From positions 1-18,565 of the forward strand of contig CAZLZJ010000045.1 of the NCBI GenBank assembly GCA_964563975.1: a stretch of 18,565 nucleotides of DNA, in the 5' to 3' direction. The number at the start of each line of letters is the position of its first letter. Position 1 is the stretch's first letter. Below the pieces are notes generated by a model. That model was not told the origin of the DNA and ran no database searches. It was given only the letters and a program-made list of their open reading frames with translations. This document shows positions 7,134 to 14,890 of the stretch, in pieces. The position numbers and the translations under genes were made by a program. The DNA is from JAAYJR01 sp964563975 (GTDB lineage Bacteria > Bacteroidota > Bacteroidia > Bacteroidales > Prolixibacteraceae).

Positions 7134-9479
7134 ATGGCAGTGAGATACCATATTATATTAGCAATTTTCTTTATTGCCATAACATGTTTTTGTACTCAAA
7201 AAAAGAGAACAGCAGCAGATCCGGATACCTATTCAGGCTCTGCAAGCTGTATTGAATGTCATGAAAAATTTTATGAGCTGTGGGCTCCCTCCTTTCATGG
7301 CAAAGCAATGCAGCCGGTAAATAAAAAATTTACAGATGAATATCAACTTCCGCCAAGTGAGCCAATGCCACTTGAAGGAAAAATTTATCAGGTTACTTAT
7401 GATGATTCTGCAATGGTTATGCTGGAATCGAAAAACGGCAGCCTTATTAACAAATATGAGTTAACCTGGTCGTTAGGCGGCCCAAATGTATACTGTTTTC
7501 TTGTTCCCCTTGATAAAGGCAGATTGCAAACAATCCCTCTTGCTTTCGACATGAACAGAAAAACATGGTTTAACTATCCCCTATCAGCAGTCCGCCACTT
7601 TACAGAAGATCAATATGACGAGCCTCTTCCCTGGAAAGACCGTATGTATACATTTAACACCGGCTGCTACAACTGTCATGTCAGCCAGCTGAGCTCAAAT
7701 TTCGACCCTGTAACAGAAACATATAAAACAACATGGCGGGAACCGGGCATAAATTGTGAAACATGCCATGGCCCGAGTGCAGAACATGTAAAAGTTTGCA
7801 AGGAAGCAGGAGAAGGGAAAGTACCTGATGATTTGAAAATTATTATTACAAGTAAATTTACTCCGGAACAACAAAATGCATCCTGTGCTCCATGCCATGC
7901 AAAAGTCACTCCCATTACTTCAGAATATATTCCGGGCGATAATTTTTTTGATAATTTCAACTTAGCTGCTCTTGAAGATCCTGATTTTTATCCTGACGGC
8001 CGGGACCTGGGAGAAAACTACACCTACACAGGGTGGATGATGAGCCCATGTTTAAAATCCGAAAATATTCATTGTGTTACCTGCCATACTTCAAGTGGCC
8101 GCAATCGTTTCAGGGACAATCCAAATGAAGCCTGTACAATTTGCCATACTGATAAAAATGAAATTCTTGAAGAGCACACAATGCATAAACCCGGCACACC
8201 CGGATCGGAATGTGTAAATTGTCATGCACCTACAAGGGAGTATGTTGGCCGTTTCCTGCGCAGCGATCACTCATTCAGACCTCCCATGCCGGCAGCCACC
8301 ATAAAATTCGGGTCACCAAATGCCTGCAATATTTGTCATGAGGATAAATCCCCTGAATGGGCTGATCAAATTGTCAGAAAAAGAAAAAACGGAAATTACC
8401 AGGAAGAGACTCTTTACTGGGCACAACTTATAAAAGAAGCACGTAACAATGAATGGAGAAGACTTGATGAAATGTTAAATATAATTGACAAAAATAGATT
8501 TAATGAAATCGTCTCTGTCTCACTCTTAAGATTATTGGCAAGTTGCCCGGACAATAAAAAATGGAATACCATAATTAATGCAGCTGCAGCAAACAGCTCC
8601 CCTCTTGCACGTAGTGCCGCAGCAAATACCTTAGCTTTTTGTAACTCAGAAGATGCAAAAAAAGCATTATTAAAAGGTACAACGGATCAATACAGGCTTG
8701 TAAGAATATCCGCAGCAGCATCTCTGGCAACCTATGATCCCGGCAGATTTACAACTGAAGAAAATATAATTAAAGATAAAGCTACCGAAGAGTATATAAA
8801 ATCGCTTGTTACAAGACCTGACGATTGGAGCTCCCATTATAACAAAGGTATATTTCATCAAAACAGGGGCGAAATAAACATGGCGCTGGAATCTTATGAA
8901 ACAGCAGCCAGGCTATATCCTGAATCCCTGGTACCATTGATAAACAGCAGTATACTCTATTCATACACCGGCAACCGGTTAAAAGCCGAAGAGAACCTTA
9001 AAAAAGTATTGGATATGGAGCCGGATAACGAAGCGGCAAATCTGAACCTGGGGCTACTTTTTGCAGAGCAGGGAAAAGTGCAGGAAGCAAAAAAATTGCT
9101 TCTTACAGCACTTTCTACAAATCCGAAACAGGCTGTTGCTGCATATAATCTTAGTGTTATTTACTCACAGGAAAGTATGGATCAAGCAGTTAAATATGCA
9201 GCTATTGCTGCCGAATCTATGCCGGAAGATCCTAAATATCCTTATACGCTGGCCTATTTTCAACTTCAAAATAATCAGGCAGAAAAAGCAAAAAAAGTCT
9301 TAAAAGAAATAATTGATAAATATCCTTCATACCTGTTTGCAATAAGCCTCCTGGCAGACACATATCTTAAAGAGGGTAACAAAGATGAAGCAATTCAGCT
9401 TTATAACAGAGCACTAAAAATTGAAGGAATTACAGAAAGTGACAAAAAAGCATTAATGGAAGCCCTCCGGTCGTTATAA
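7134..9479 (+). CDS. Octaheme c-type cytochrome fused to HEAT-like and TPR repeats
   Basis: Exported multiheme protein of 781 residues. Eight CxxCH heme-attachment motifs begin at Cys39, 178, 208, 251, 314, 334, 360 and 398, resembling cytochrome c554-type folds. The block DFYPDGRDLGENYTYTGW, the pair CVTCH/CTICH, and SDHSFRPPMP followed by PNACNICH recur in a widespread but functionally uncharacterised class of multiheme-TPR proteins. About 440-545 has HEAT-like helical pairs (LARSAAANTLAF, LVRISAAASLATY), and about 563-770 has TPR units (YNKGIFHQNRGEINMALESY, NLGLLFAEQGKVQEAKKLL). The N terminus is a signal sequence (IILAIFFIAIT) followed by Cys18 and Cys20, so it may be a lipoprotein, though the lipobox is poor. 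I chose the ATG at 7134; the ATG at 7086 touches the htpG terminator. Likely role is periplasmic or surface electron transfer, with repeats binding a partner. Confidence 0.9.
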   Translation: MAVRYHIILAIFFIAITCFCTQKKRTAADPDTYSGSASCIECHEKFYELWAPSFHGKAMQPVNKKFTDEYQLPPSEPMPLEGKIYQVTYDDSAMVMLESKNGSLINKYELTWSLGGPNVYCFLVPLDKGRLQTIPLAFDMNRKTWFNYPLSAVRHFTEDQYDEPLPWKDRMYTFNTGCYNCHVSQLSSNFDPVTETYKTTWREPGINCETCHGPSAEHVKVCKEAGEGKVPDDLKIIITSKFTPEQQNASCAPCHAKVTPITSEYIPGDNFFDNFNLAALEDPDFYPDGRDLGENYTYTGWMMSPCLKSENIHCVTCHTSSGRNRFRDNPNEACTICHTDKNEILEEHTMHKPGTPGSECVNCHAPTREYVGRFLRSDHSFRPPMPAATIKFGSPNACNICHEDKSPEWADQIVRKRKNGNYQEETLYWAQLIKEARNNEWRRLDEMLNIIDKNRFNEIVSVSLLRLLASCPDNKKWNTIINAAAANSSPLARSAAANTLAFCNSEDAKKALLKGTTDQYRLVRISAAASLATYDPGRFTTEENIIKDKATEEYIKSLVTRPDDWSSHYNKGIFHQNRGEINMALESYETAARLYPESLVPLINSSILYSYTGNRLKAEENLKKVLDMEPDNEAANLNLGLLFAEQGKVQEAKKLLLTALSTNPKQAVAAYNLSVIYSQESMDQAVKYAAIAAESMPEDPKYPYTLAYFQLQNNQAEKAKKVLKEIIDKYPSYLFAISLLADTYLKEGNKDEAIQLYNRALKIEGITESDKKALMEALRSL

Positions 9480-9512
9480 CCAAAAAATGAATATTTTTAT
9501 TCACATTTTCAA

Positions 9513-9540
9513 TTTGCAAAATTTTTTTTATATAAGTTTG
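9513..9540 (+). promoter_or_regulatory. Possible promoter for mltG
   Basis: TTTG (9513-9516) and TAAGTTTG (9533-9540) match the two Bacteroidota boxes, but the 16-bp spacing is shorter than the usual 19. Transcription would start almost at the ATG (9548). Just before it an AT-only hairpin, TGAATA-TTTT-TATTCA (9488-9503), follows the cytochrome stop and could weakly end that transcript. Confidence 0.3.
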
Positions 9541-9547
9541 TCAACTT

Positions 9548-10609
9548 ATGACAGCAGAAAGCAAAAATAAACTCAGATCATTTCCGCGTGTAGGCCGCTT
9601 CATTATTACTTTCTTTTTTATAGCTTTAATAATTACTGCAGCAATCGGGTATAAACTATACACTTATATCTTTAATGAGAATGTTAAAACGCGTCATATA
9701 ATAATTCTTCCCAAAGGAAGCACTTTCAACCAGGTTGTTGATACCTTAAAGACAAATGATGTACTTATCAATTATAAAGCATTTGCATGGGTGGCAAAAA
9801 AGAAAAAATATCCGGAAAATATTAAACACGGCCGTTATTTGTTAACACCCGGTATGAACAGTAATGAGATAGTAAATATACTGCGGGCAGGGATACAGGA
9901 ACCTGTAAATATGACATTCAACAATGTGCGATTCAAGGAGGAACTTGCAGGAAAGGTCAGTCACTATATAGAGGCTGATTCTGCTTCAATTTTGAGTCTG
10001 TTTTCAGATTATAAAAAAATAGAACAGTTTGGATTTACGCCGGAAACCTTTAATGCTATGTTTATTCCAAACACATACGAATTTTTATGGACAACCACAG
10101 CTGAAGAGTTTGCCAACCGCATGAAGAATGAGTTTGACCGGTTCTGGAATGAAGGGCGCAAAATGAAAGCGCAAAAGTTAGGTTTAGCTCCTGTTGAAGT
10201 AGCAATTCTGGCATCAATCGTCAGGGAAGAAACCAACAAATCTGACGAACTCAGGCGTATTGCAGGAGTATATCTTAACAGACTTGAAAGGGGAATTCCG
10301 CTGCAAGCCGACCCCACAGTCAAATTTGCAACCGGAAATCGTGCACTGAACAGGATCCTTAACTCTCACATTGAAATCGACTCGCCATATAACACTTATC
10401 TTTATCCGGGATTACCTCCGGGGCCAATAAACTTTCCGGATATAAAAGCTATTGAAGCTGTACTCAATTTTGAAAAACATAATTTTATATATATGTGTGC
10501 ACGCGAAGATTTTTCCGGATATCATAATTTTGCCTCAACATTAGCTGAACATAACCGCAATGCAAAAAAATACAGAGCTGCTTTGGATAAGGAAAAAATT
10601 TTCAAATGA
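9548..10609 (+). CDS. mltG: Endolytic murein transglycosylase MltG (YceG-like)
   Basis: Inner-membrane enzyme that cuts nascent peptidoglycan strands and is thought to set glycan length. The 353-residue protein has a short cytoplasmic N terminus, one membrane helix at about 17-38 (GRFIITFFFIALIITAAIGY), a LysM-like region at about 50-115 (IILPKGSTFNQVVDTLK, GRYLLTPGMNSNEIV) and the catalytic YceG domain. That domain carries PNTYEFLW, AILASIVREETNKSDELR (Glu228 aligns with the catalytic glutamate of the ASIVxxE motif), GVYLNRLERGIPLQADPT and YNTYLYPGLPPGPI. Length and order of motifs are normal. The stop abuts the stop of convergent murB, both concerned with peptidoglycan. Confidence 0.96.
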   Translation: MTAESKNKLRSFPRVGRFIITFFFIALIITAAIGYKLYTYIFNENVKTRHIIILPKGSTFNQVVDTLKTNDVLINYKAFAWVAKKKKYPENIKHGRYLLTPGMNSNEIVNILRAGIQEPVNMTFNNVRFKEELAGKVSHYIEADSASILSLFSDYKKIEQFGFTPETFNAMFIPNTYEFLWTTTAEEFANRMKNEFDRFWNEGRKMKAQKLGLAPVEVAILASIVREETNKSDELRRIAGVYLNRLERGIPLQADPTVKFATGNRALNRILNSHIEIDSPYNTYLYPGLPPGPINFPDIKAIEAVLNFEKHNFIYMCAREDFSGYHNFASTLAEHNRNAKKYRAALDKEKIFK

Positions 10610-11626
10610 TCAAACACAATTCACTTCGCGCTCAAGCCTGACGCCAAATTTGTTATACACAGAAAGAACAATCTCTTCCGATAAATTATAGATCTCTTTC
10701 CCGGTAGCTCCCCCGAAATTTACTAAAACAAGTGCTTGTTTTGAATATACACCAACATTTTCTGACCTGTACCCTTTCCAACCCGATTTATCAATAAGCC
10801 AGCCGGCCGAAAGCTTAACTTTTCCCTCTGCTGCAGGATAAAAAGGAATATCGCCAAAAAGTGACCGGATATTTTTCGCTTCCTCCTTGTCTACAACAGG
10901 GTTTTTAAAAAAACTGCCGGCATTTCCAAGAGTTTTAACATCCGGCAACTTAGAAGAACGGATTGCCTGAACTGCTTTTCTAATATTTTGCAGACTAATC
11001 TCACCAATAGATTTTACGGTCTTTTCTACTTTCCCATAGCTCAGGTTATACTGAGGGAATTTCTCCAATCTGAATATTACAGAGGTTATAACAATTCGGT
11101 TTCTTAACTCACGCTTAAAAAGGCTGTCTCGATAAGCAAACCCGCATTCATAATTGCTAAACTCTACTTCATGACGTTTTTCAAGATCAAACCCTTTTAC
11201 CAGCTCAATAACATCACCGGCCTCCTGCCCGTATGCTCCTATATTTTGTACCGGAGAAGCCCCAACTGATCCGGGTATATCAGATAAATTCTCAATTCCA
11301 CCAAAACCGGCATCTACACAATATTTGACAAAATCATCCCACACTTCACCGGCACCGGCTTCTATCCAGATATTCTGCCTATCCTCTCTGCAAATATTTA
11401 TACCGGGGATTTTAGGATATAAGATTATCCCGTTAAAATTATTAAGAAACAGTATATTGCTACCTCCACCCAAAATTAACAAAGGAAGCTCACTATCATA
11501 TTTTTCTGACTTTAAAAAAGCAGGAAGATCTTCAATCTCTGTAAATTCAAAAAAATAACGAGCTAATGAATTCAACCCGAATGTATTATACTCACTTAAA
11601 GGATAGTTTTCAAAAAAACGTATCAT
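10610..11626 (-). CDS. murB: UDP-N-acetylenolpyruvoylglucosamine reductase MurB (type I)
   Basis: FAD-dependent cytoplasmic enzyme that reduces UDP-GlcNAc-enolpyruvate to UDP-MurNAc with NADPH in peptidoglycan precursor synthesis. The 338 residues match the type I (E. coli-like) form. The N-terminal FAD-binding part has YNTFGL, LILGGGSNILF and a glycine-rich SDIPGSVGASPVQNIGAYGQ near 115-134. The substrate-binding part has YRDSLFK, and the active-site serine lies in LGNAGSFFKNPVV near 237-248. The C-terminal part has SAGWLIDKSGWKG and VYSKQALVLVN. A TATCTTTG -7 box lies just upstream. It converges on mltG with zero spacing: the two stop codons form TGATCA. Confidence 0.97.
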   Translation of the reverse strand: MIRFFENYPLSEYNTFGLNSLARYFFEFTEIEDLPAFLKSEKYDSELPLLILGGGSNILFLNNFNGIILYPKIPGINICREDRQNIWIEAGAGEVWDDFVKYCVDAGFGGIENLSDIPGSVGASPVQNIGAYGQEAGDVIELVKGFDLEKRHEVEFSNYECGFAYRDSLFKRELRNRIVITSVIFRLEKFPQYNLSYGKVEKTVKSIGEISLQNIRKAVQAIRSSKLPDVKTLGNAGSFFKNPVVDKEEAKNIRSLFGDIPFYPAAEGKVKLSAGWLIDKSGWKGYRSENVGVYSKQALVLVNFGGATGKEIYNLSEEIVLSVYNKFGVRLEREVNCV

Positions 11627-11639
11627 AAATATTTTTTCG

Positions 11640-11647
11640 CAAAGATA
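11640..11647 (-). promoter_or_regulatory. Candidate -7 box for murB
   Basis: TATCTTTG on the minus strand matches TAnnTTTG, 14 bp before the murB ATG at 11626. The leader would be very short. No TTTG is found at -33, only a run of T. Confidence 0.45.
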
Positions 11648-11761
11648 GAGGAATCAGTTAATCATATAAAAAAAAATGAATTTTTAATAAAAAAATGACA
11701 TAATCCATTTTTTATAGACTATTAACATGTATTTTTATAAAAATTTTAAAATACCCCTATA

Positions 11762-12056
11762 ATGTTAACCTTTAATAAGAATTTTAAAAACACAAAATTA
11801 ATCTCAATTAAAGATATCCCTGATATTGTAACAGGTACAAAATCTTACTTGAAATTTATTACTCTTAATTAAGCATGAGTGAACAACAAACGGAATCTCT
11901 TTTACGCATAAGATTAATTCAATATGCTCATTTGAAAATAACCCCTGTAAATTAATACTTATGGCCTTTTCAAAATGCACTTATGCAAACGGTTCGTTTT
12001 TGAACAAAGAAAGAGTCAGACTGATAGCTAAGTTTACAAAAGTACTTGTTACATAA
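11762..12056 (+). other. Intergenic stretch (11627-12212) with three back-to-back short ATG reading frames
   Basis: No recognisable gene lies in the 586 bp between murB and the HTH protein. It does contain three short frames in tandem: 11762-11872 (36 residues, MLTFNKNFKNTKLISIKDIP...), 11875-11955 (26 residues, MSEQQTESLLRIRLIQY...) and 11961-12056 (31 residues, MAFSKCTYANGSFLNKE...). They are separated by only 2 and 5 bp and lie in three different frames. The first has the low-complexity, lysine-rich look of small Bacteroidota leader-type peptides, but I recognise no family. They may be real micro-genes, a decayed gene with frameshifts, or chance. No ribosome site or consensus promoter supports them. 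Confidence 0.2.
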
Positions 12057-12063
12057 AGCGGAT

Positions 12064-12112
12064 TGTTGCAATTATTTAGGGGAGTGATACCATTCCCCTA
12101 ATATTTGCAACA
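12064..12112. repeat. Large imperfect hairpin upstream of the HTH gene
   Basis: A 49-bp inverted repeat. The outer arms TGTTGCAA (12064-12071) and TTGCAACA (12105-12112) pair perfectly, and the inner arms TTAGGGGA (12076-12083) and TCCCCTAA (12094-12101) pair perfectly across a 10-nt loop (GTGATACCAT). The two stems are joined by a small asymmetric internal loop (4 against 3 nt). No T-tract follows on the plus strand, so it is not a standard terminator. It begins 7 bp after the last micro-ORF and ends 100 bp before the HTH start. It could be an operator, a structured RNA element or a processing site. Confidence 0.6.
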
Positions 12113-12125
12113 TTACAATAGCCAA

Positions 12126-12161
12126 ATTAACACTTTCAAACAATACAGATATTAACACTTT
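12126..12161 (+). repeat. Direct repeat ATTAACACTTT, possible operator for the HTH gene
   Basis: The 11-mer ATTAACACTTT occurs at 12126-12136 and again at 12151-12161, a 25-bp start-to-start distance, some 52-87 bp before the HTH start codon. Paired sites upstream of a gene for a small DNA-binding protein suggest autoregulation. AT richness makes chance repetition possible. Confidence 0.3.
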
Positions 12162-12212
12162 TATTAAATGAGATAAAATATTTTTATTAATGTTAAACTA
12201 AAAACAACTATT

Positions 12213-12539
12213 ATGAAATTTTTTCAAATCTTAGAAAGATTCGACTCAATTATCGACCATATTAACAAAGGTATACCGATAACTCCTGAAAAATTTGCCA
12301 AAAAACTCAGGATTTGTAAAAGCTCTCTATACTCCACTATAGAGTATCTGAATTCCTTTGGTGTCAAAATACACTATAATCGTAAAAACAGAGTATTTGC
12401 ATATAGGTCTGATATAAAATTAAAAATAACATATCTTATTGTCACTGTGGAAGGAGGTGAAATTAAAATAGTTCTCGGCAACATAAAAACAACAGACATT
12501 ACTCCTGATGGCTGGATCAGGATATACTGCCTTGAATGA
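12213..12539 (+). CDS. Small helix-turn-helix DNA-binding protein
   Basis: Protein of 108 residues. The first 65 form an HTH_11-like domain: a leading helix FQILERFDSIIDHINKG (4-20), then TPEKFAKKLRICKSSLYSTI (24-43) with the turn near Leu32-Ile34, a further helix, and a wing GVKIHYNRKNRVFAY (50-64). This matches small Bacteroidota HTH regulators related to the N terminus of WYL-type repressors. The last 40 residues (ITYLIVTVEGGEIKIVLGNI) look beta-rich and are unfamiliar. It probably acts as a transcriptional regulator. It stands alone, with a hairpin and direct repeats upstream, and converges on ftcD with a 2-bp gap. The target is unknown. Confidence 0.75.
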   Translation: MKFFQILERFDSIIDHINKGIPITPEKFAKKLRICKSSLYSTIEYLNSFGVKIHYNRKNRVFAYRSDIKLKITYLIVTVEGGEIKIVLGNIKTTDITPDGWIRIYCLE

Positions 12540-12541
12540 TA

Positions 12542-13582
12542 CTATAAAATCGCATATTCAATTACCTTCTTCTCCGGATCAAACGGATATGCATGATCAA
12601 GTCCAAGATATTCGGCACCAACAGAGATAATCTCTTTTTCCGAAAAAGACTTCTCGGGTCCAATTTTGCTTATAAAATATTTACCGGCATCTAATATTGC
12701 TTTCAGCGGAATAAGTCCTACAAGCTCTGAGCCGGTAACTTTTACACCTCGCATTTCAGCCTGAAGGGATACCTCTTCATATACCAGATGTATAGGGGTA
12801 ATGTTATAATCAGTTATATTAATTGAAACCTGGGAGCAATTATACTCTTTTAAATACCAGCCTATTGCCTTTACCTTTTTAAATTTTCCGGAATAGGATG
12901 CATTATCGTACCGTAGCCCGTCGGAACTAATGGGTTTTACTCTTTTTCTCCCCGACTCCCTGATATTGGCTGCAATATCACAAGCAATCTCCAATGAATC
13001 CGTATCAAGATTTATATTATATGCAATGAGAAAATTGCGGGCACCAATAATTACAGACCCTGCTTTGCGAATCTTTTCATTCCACTCAGCCGGCCCGAAG
13101 TCAGGTTTCCATACAGATGATAGCAACCTGTTTTTCAATCCCTCATAACCTCCGCGCCTAATATCCTCAAGAGCCTGCCGCTCCTTATAAAATGCAGCAT
13201 ACTCATAACAATATACCGGGAGTTTCAGTTCATTACCCACTCTTTCAGCAAGTAAACGGGCATACTGCACTGTATCTTCCATTGAAATACCGGATAAAGG
13301 GATAAAAGGACAAACATCTGTTGCGCCCATACGGGGGTGTAAACCTTTCTGCTTCGACATATCGATATAAAGTGAAGCTGTTTCTATACTTCTGTAAGCA
13401 GCTTCCGCAACATCACCGGGAGTCCCGGCAAAAGTTATAACCGTACGATTAGTTTCTGCTCCGGTGAAGGTGTCAAGCAGTTTTATACCGGAAACACTCA
13501 CAATAGAAGAGATGATCCTTTCAATAACCTTCAAATCGCGCCCTTCTGAAAAATTCGGTACACATTCAACTAATTGAGTCAT
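12542..13582 (-). CDS. ftcD: Glutamate formimidoyltransferase (single-function FtcD)
   Basis: Transfers the formimino group of N-formimino-glutamate to tetrahydrofolate, the last step of histidine breakdown in this route. The 346 residues cover the N-terminal formiminotransferase subdomain (VECVPNFSEGRD at 5-16, LLDTFTGAETNRTVITFAG, GLHPRMGATDVCPFIPL near 81-97) and the C-terminal subdomain (IIGARNFLIAYNINLDTDSL, with VSINITDYNITPIHLVYEEV further on). The cyclodeaminase domain of the bifunctional animal enzyme is absent, as is usual in Bacteroidota. No other histidine-degradation gene is nearby. The terminator of the upstream ferredoxin gene ends 41 bp before the start, so it has its own promoter or depends on read-through. 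Confidence 0.95.
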   Translation of the reverse strand: MTQLVECVPNFSEGRDLKVIERIISSIVSVSGIKLLDTFTGAETNRTVITFAGTPGDVAEAAYRSIETASLYIDMSKQKGLHPRMGATDVCPFIPLSGISMEDTVQYARLLAERVGNELKLPVYCYEYAAFYKERQALEDIRRGGYEGLKNRLLSSVWKPDFGPAEWNEKIRKAGSVIIGARNFLIAYNINLDTDSLEIACDIAANIRESGRKRVKPISSDGLRYDNASYSGKFKKVKAIGWYLKEYNCSQVSINITDYNITPIHLVYEEVSLQAEMRGVKVTGSELVGLIPLKAILDAGKYFISKIGPEKSFSEKEIISVGAEYLGLDHAYPFDPEKKVIEYAIL

Positions 13583-13623
13583 TATTATTGTATTCGTTAC
13601 CGGAATTTATAAAACTCCGCAAA

Positions 13624-13658
13624 TAAAAAAAGGCTGAATCATATTTTTGAAACAGCCT
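13624..13658 (-). terminator. Intrinsic terminator after the ferredoxin gene
   Basis: On the minus strand AGGCTG (13658-13653) pairs with CAGCCT (13636-13631), with a further inner TCA/TGA pairing separated by T-T mismatches, followed by TTTTTTT. It sits about 20 bp after the ferredoxin stop. A weak TTTATTTG box overlapping its T-run could be part of the ftcD promoter. Confidence 0.75.
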
Positions 13659-13678
13659 CTTTTATCTTTTATCCGGAA

Positions 13679-13849
13679 TTATTCGTCAATAGAAATAGCC
13701 TCTGTAGGGCAAACTTCAGCACATGACCCGCAATCTGTGCAAAGTTCAGGATCTATTACATAAATATCACCCTCCGAAATAGCATCAACAGGACATTCAT
13801 CTATGCAGGTCCCGCATGCAATACATTCATCCGATATTTTGTATGCCAT
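13679..13849 (-). CDS. 2x[4Fe-4S] ferredoxin
   Basis: Small soluble electron carrier of 56 residues, below common length cut-offs. It has two complete clostridial-type cluster motifs: CIACGTCIDECP (Cys9, 12, 15, 19) and CTDCGSCAEVCP (Cys37, 40, 43, 47). The order CxxCxxCxxxCP twice, with 17 residues between the motifs and an internal two-fold repeat (DAIS/EAIS), is that of bacterial 2[4Fe-4S] ferredoxins. It likely serves low-potential reactions such as pyruvate:ferredoxin oxidoreductase or hydrogenase. It is monocistronic by layout, with a near-consensus promoter upstream and a terminator downstream. It has the usual proline after each fourth cysteine. Confidence 0.96.
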   Translation of the reverse strand: MAYKISDECIACGTCIDECPVDAISEGDIYVIDPELCTDCGSCAEVCPTEAISIDE

Positions 13850-13885
13850 AACTTTTAATATTTAAATTTAACATGTTAAGGGTAA

Positions 13886-13915
13886 CAAAAGTACAAAGAA
13901 TAGTAATAATACAAA
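13886..13915 (-). promoter_or_regulatory. Promoter for the ferredoxin gene
   Basis: On the minus strand TTTG (13915-13912) and TACTTTTG (13893-13886) match both Bacteroidota boxes, with 18-bp spacing. The leader would be about 30 nt to the ATG at 13849. The remainder of the 13850-14058 interval holds no other clear signal; for zupT only a weak TAACTTTA lies near 14035. Confidence 0.65.
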
Positions 13916-14058
13916 GACCCCGCATAACTATTTTATACACATAAAATGTTCATTTAATAAAGAGGCAAATATCAACGATTTAACATTCATTGCATAATAT
14001 TAAAATTAGAAATTTCAATTTATACTTTTTATTAACTTTACCCTTAAATTTTAGAAAT

Positions 14059-14883
14059 ATGGACAGCGCCAATATATTGTATGCCTTTTTACTAACTGCA
14101 TTTGCCGGCCTCTCTACCGGTATAGGCAGCACAATTGCCTTTTTTGCAAAAAGTACTAATACCAAATTGCTTACCGTCTCTTTAGGTTTTTCGGCAGGAG
14201 TGATGATCTATATTTCCTTTGTTGAGATATTTGCTGAAGCCAGATTTAGTTTTATTGAAAGTTTCGGAAATTTTTCAGGAACATTATATACAATAAGTGC
14301 ATTTTTCGGAGGAATCCTGCTTATTGCACTTATCGATAAATTCATTCCTTCTTTCGAAAACCCTCATGAAATGCATACATTAGAGCAGATGGAAGAAAAA
14401 GCAGGCGATACAAAAAATAAAAAACTCTACCGGATAGGTATAATGACTGCCATAGCAGTTGCAATTCACAATGTTCCCGAAGGTATAGCCACATTCATGA
14501 CTGTAATGCATGATCCCAAGATCGGGCTGGCAATTGCCATAGCTATAGCAATACATAATATTCCTGAAGGTATAGCTGTTTCAGTACCGATATTTTATGC
14601 AACGGGAAACCGCAAAAAAGCATTCTTCTATTCATTTCTTTCAGGTTTATCAGAGCCACTTGGAGCACTCATTACATATTTAGTCCTGACACCCCTGTTT
14701 ACTTCGGAATACTCAGGAGTTTTTTTTGCGGCAAGTATGGCTGCTGTTGCAGGTATAATGGTATTTATATCGATCGACGAACTACTACCTTCAGCTGAAG
14801 AGTTCGGTGAACATCACTGGGGTGTATGGGGTTTAATCGCAGGAATGTTTGTAATGGCTATCAGCCTGCTACTGCTAAGTTAG
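14059..14883 (+). CDS. zupT: ZIP-family divalent metal transporter (ZupT-like)
   Basis: Inner-membrane importer of zinc and possibly other divalent metals, 274 residues with about eight hydrophobic segments. Diagnostic are the two metal-site helices, HNVPEGIATFMTV near residues 138-150 and HNIPEGIAVSVP near 173-184, plus FAGLSTGIGSTIAFF near the N terminus and GLSEPLGALITYL later on. A cytoplasmic loop after the third helix (about 95-125) contains His, Glu and Asp residues (ENPHEMHTLEQMEE), typical of ZIP metal loops. The ATG at 14059 (MDSANILYAFLLTAF) is preferred over an upstream TTG because the latter would add an unusual 23-residue extension. It converges on nth with 7 bp between stops. 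Confidence 0.92.
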   Translation: MDSANILYAFLLTAFAGLSTGIGSTIAFFAKSTNTKLLTVSLGFSAGVMIYISFVEIFAEARFSFIESFGNFSGTLYTISAFFGGILLIALIDKFIPSFENPHEMHTLEQMEEKAGDTKNKKLYRIGIMTAIAVAIHNVPEGIATFMTVMHDPKIGLAIAIAIAIHNIPEGIAVSVPIFYATGNRKKAFFYSFLSGLSEPLGALITYLVLTPLFTSEYSGVFFAASMAAVAGIMVFISIDELLPSAEEFGEHHWGVWGLIAGMFVMAISLLLLS

Positions 14884-14890
14884 TGATAAT

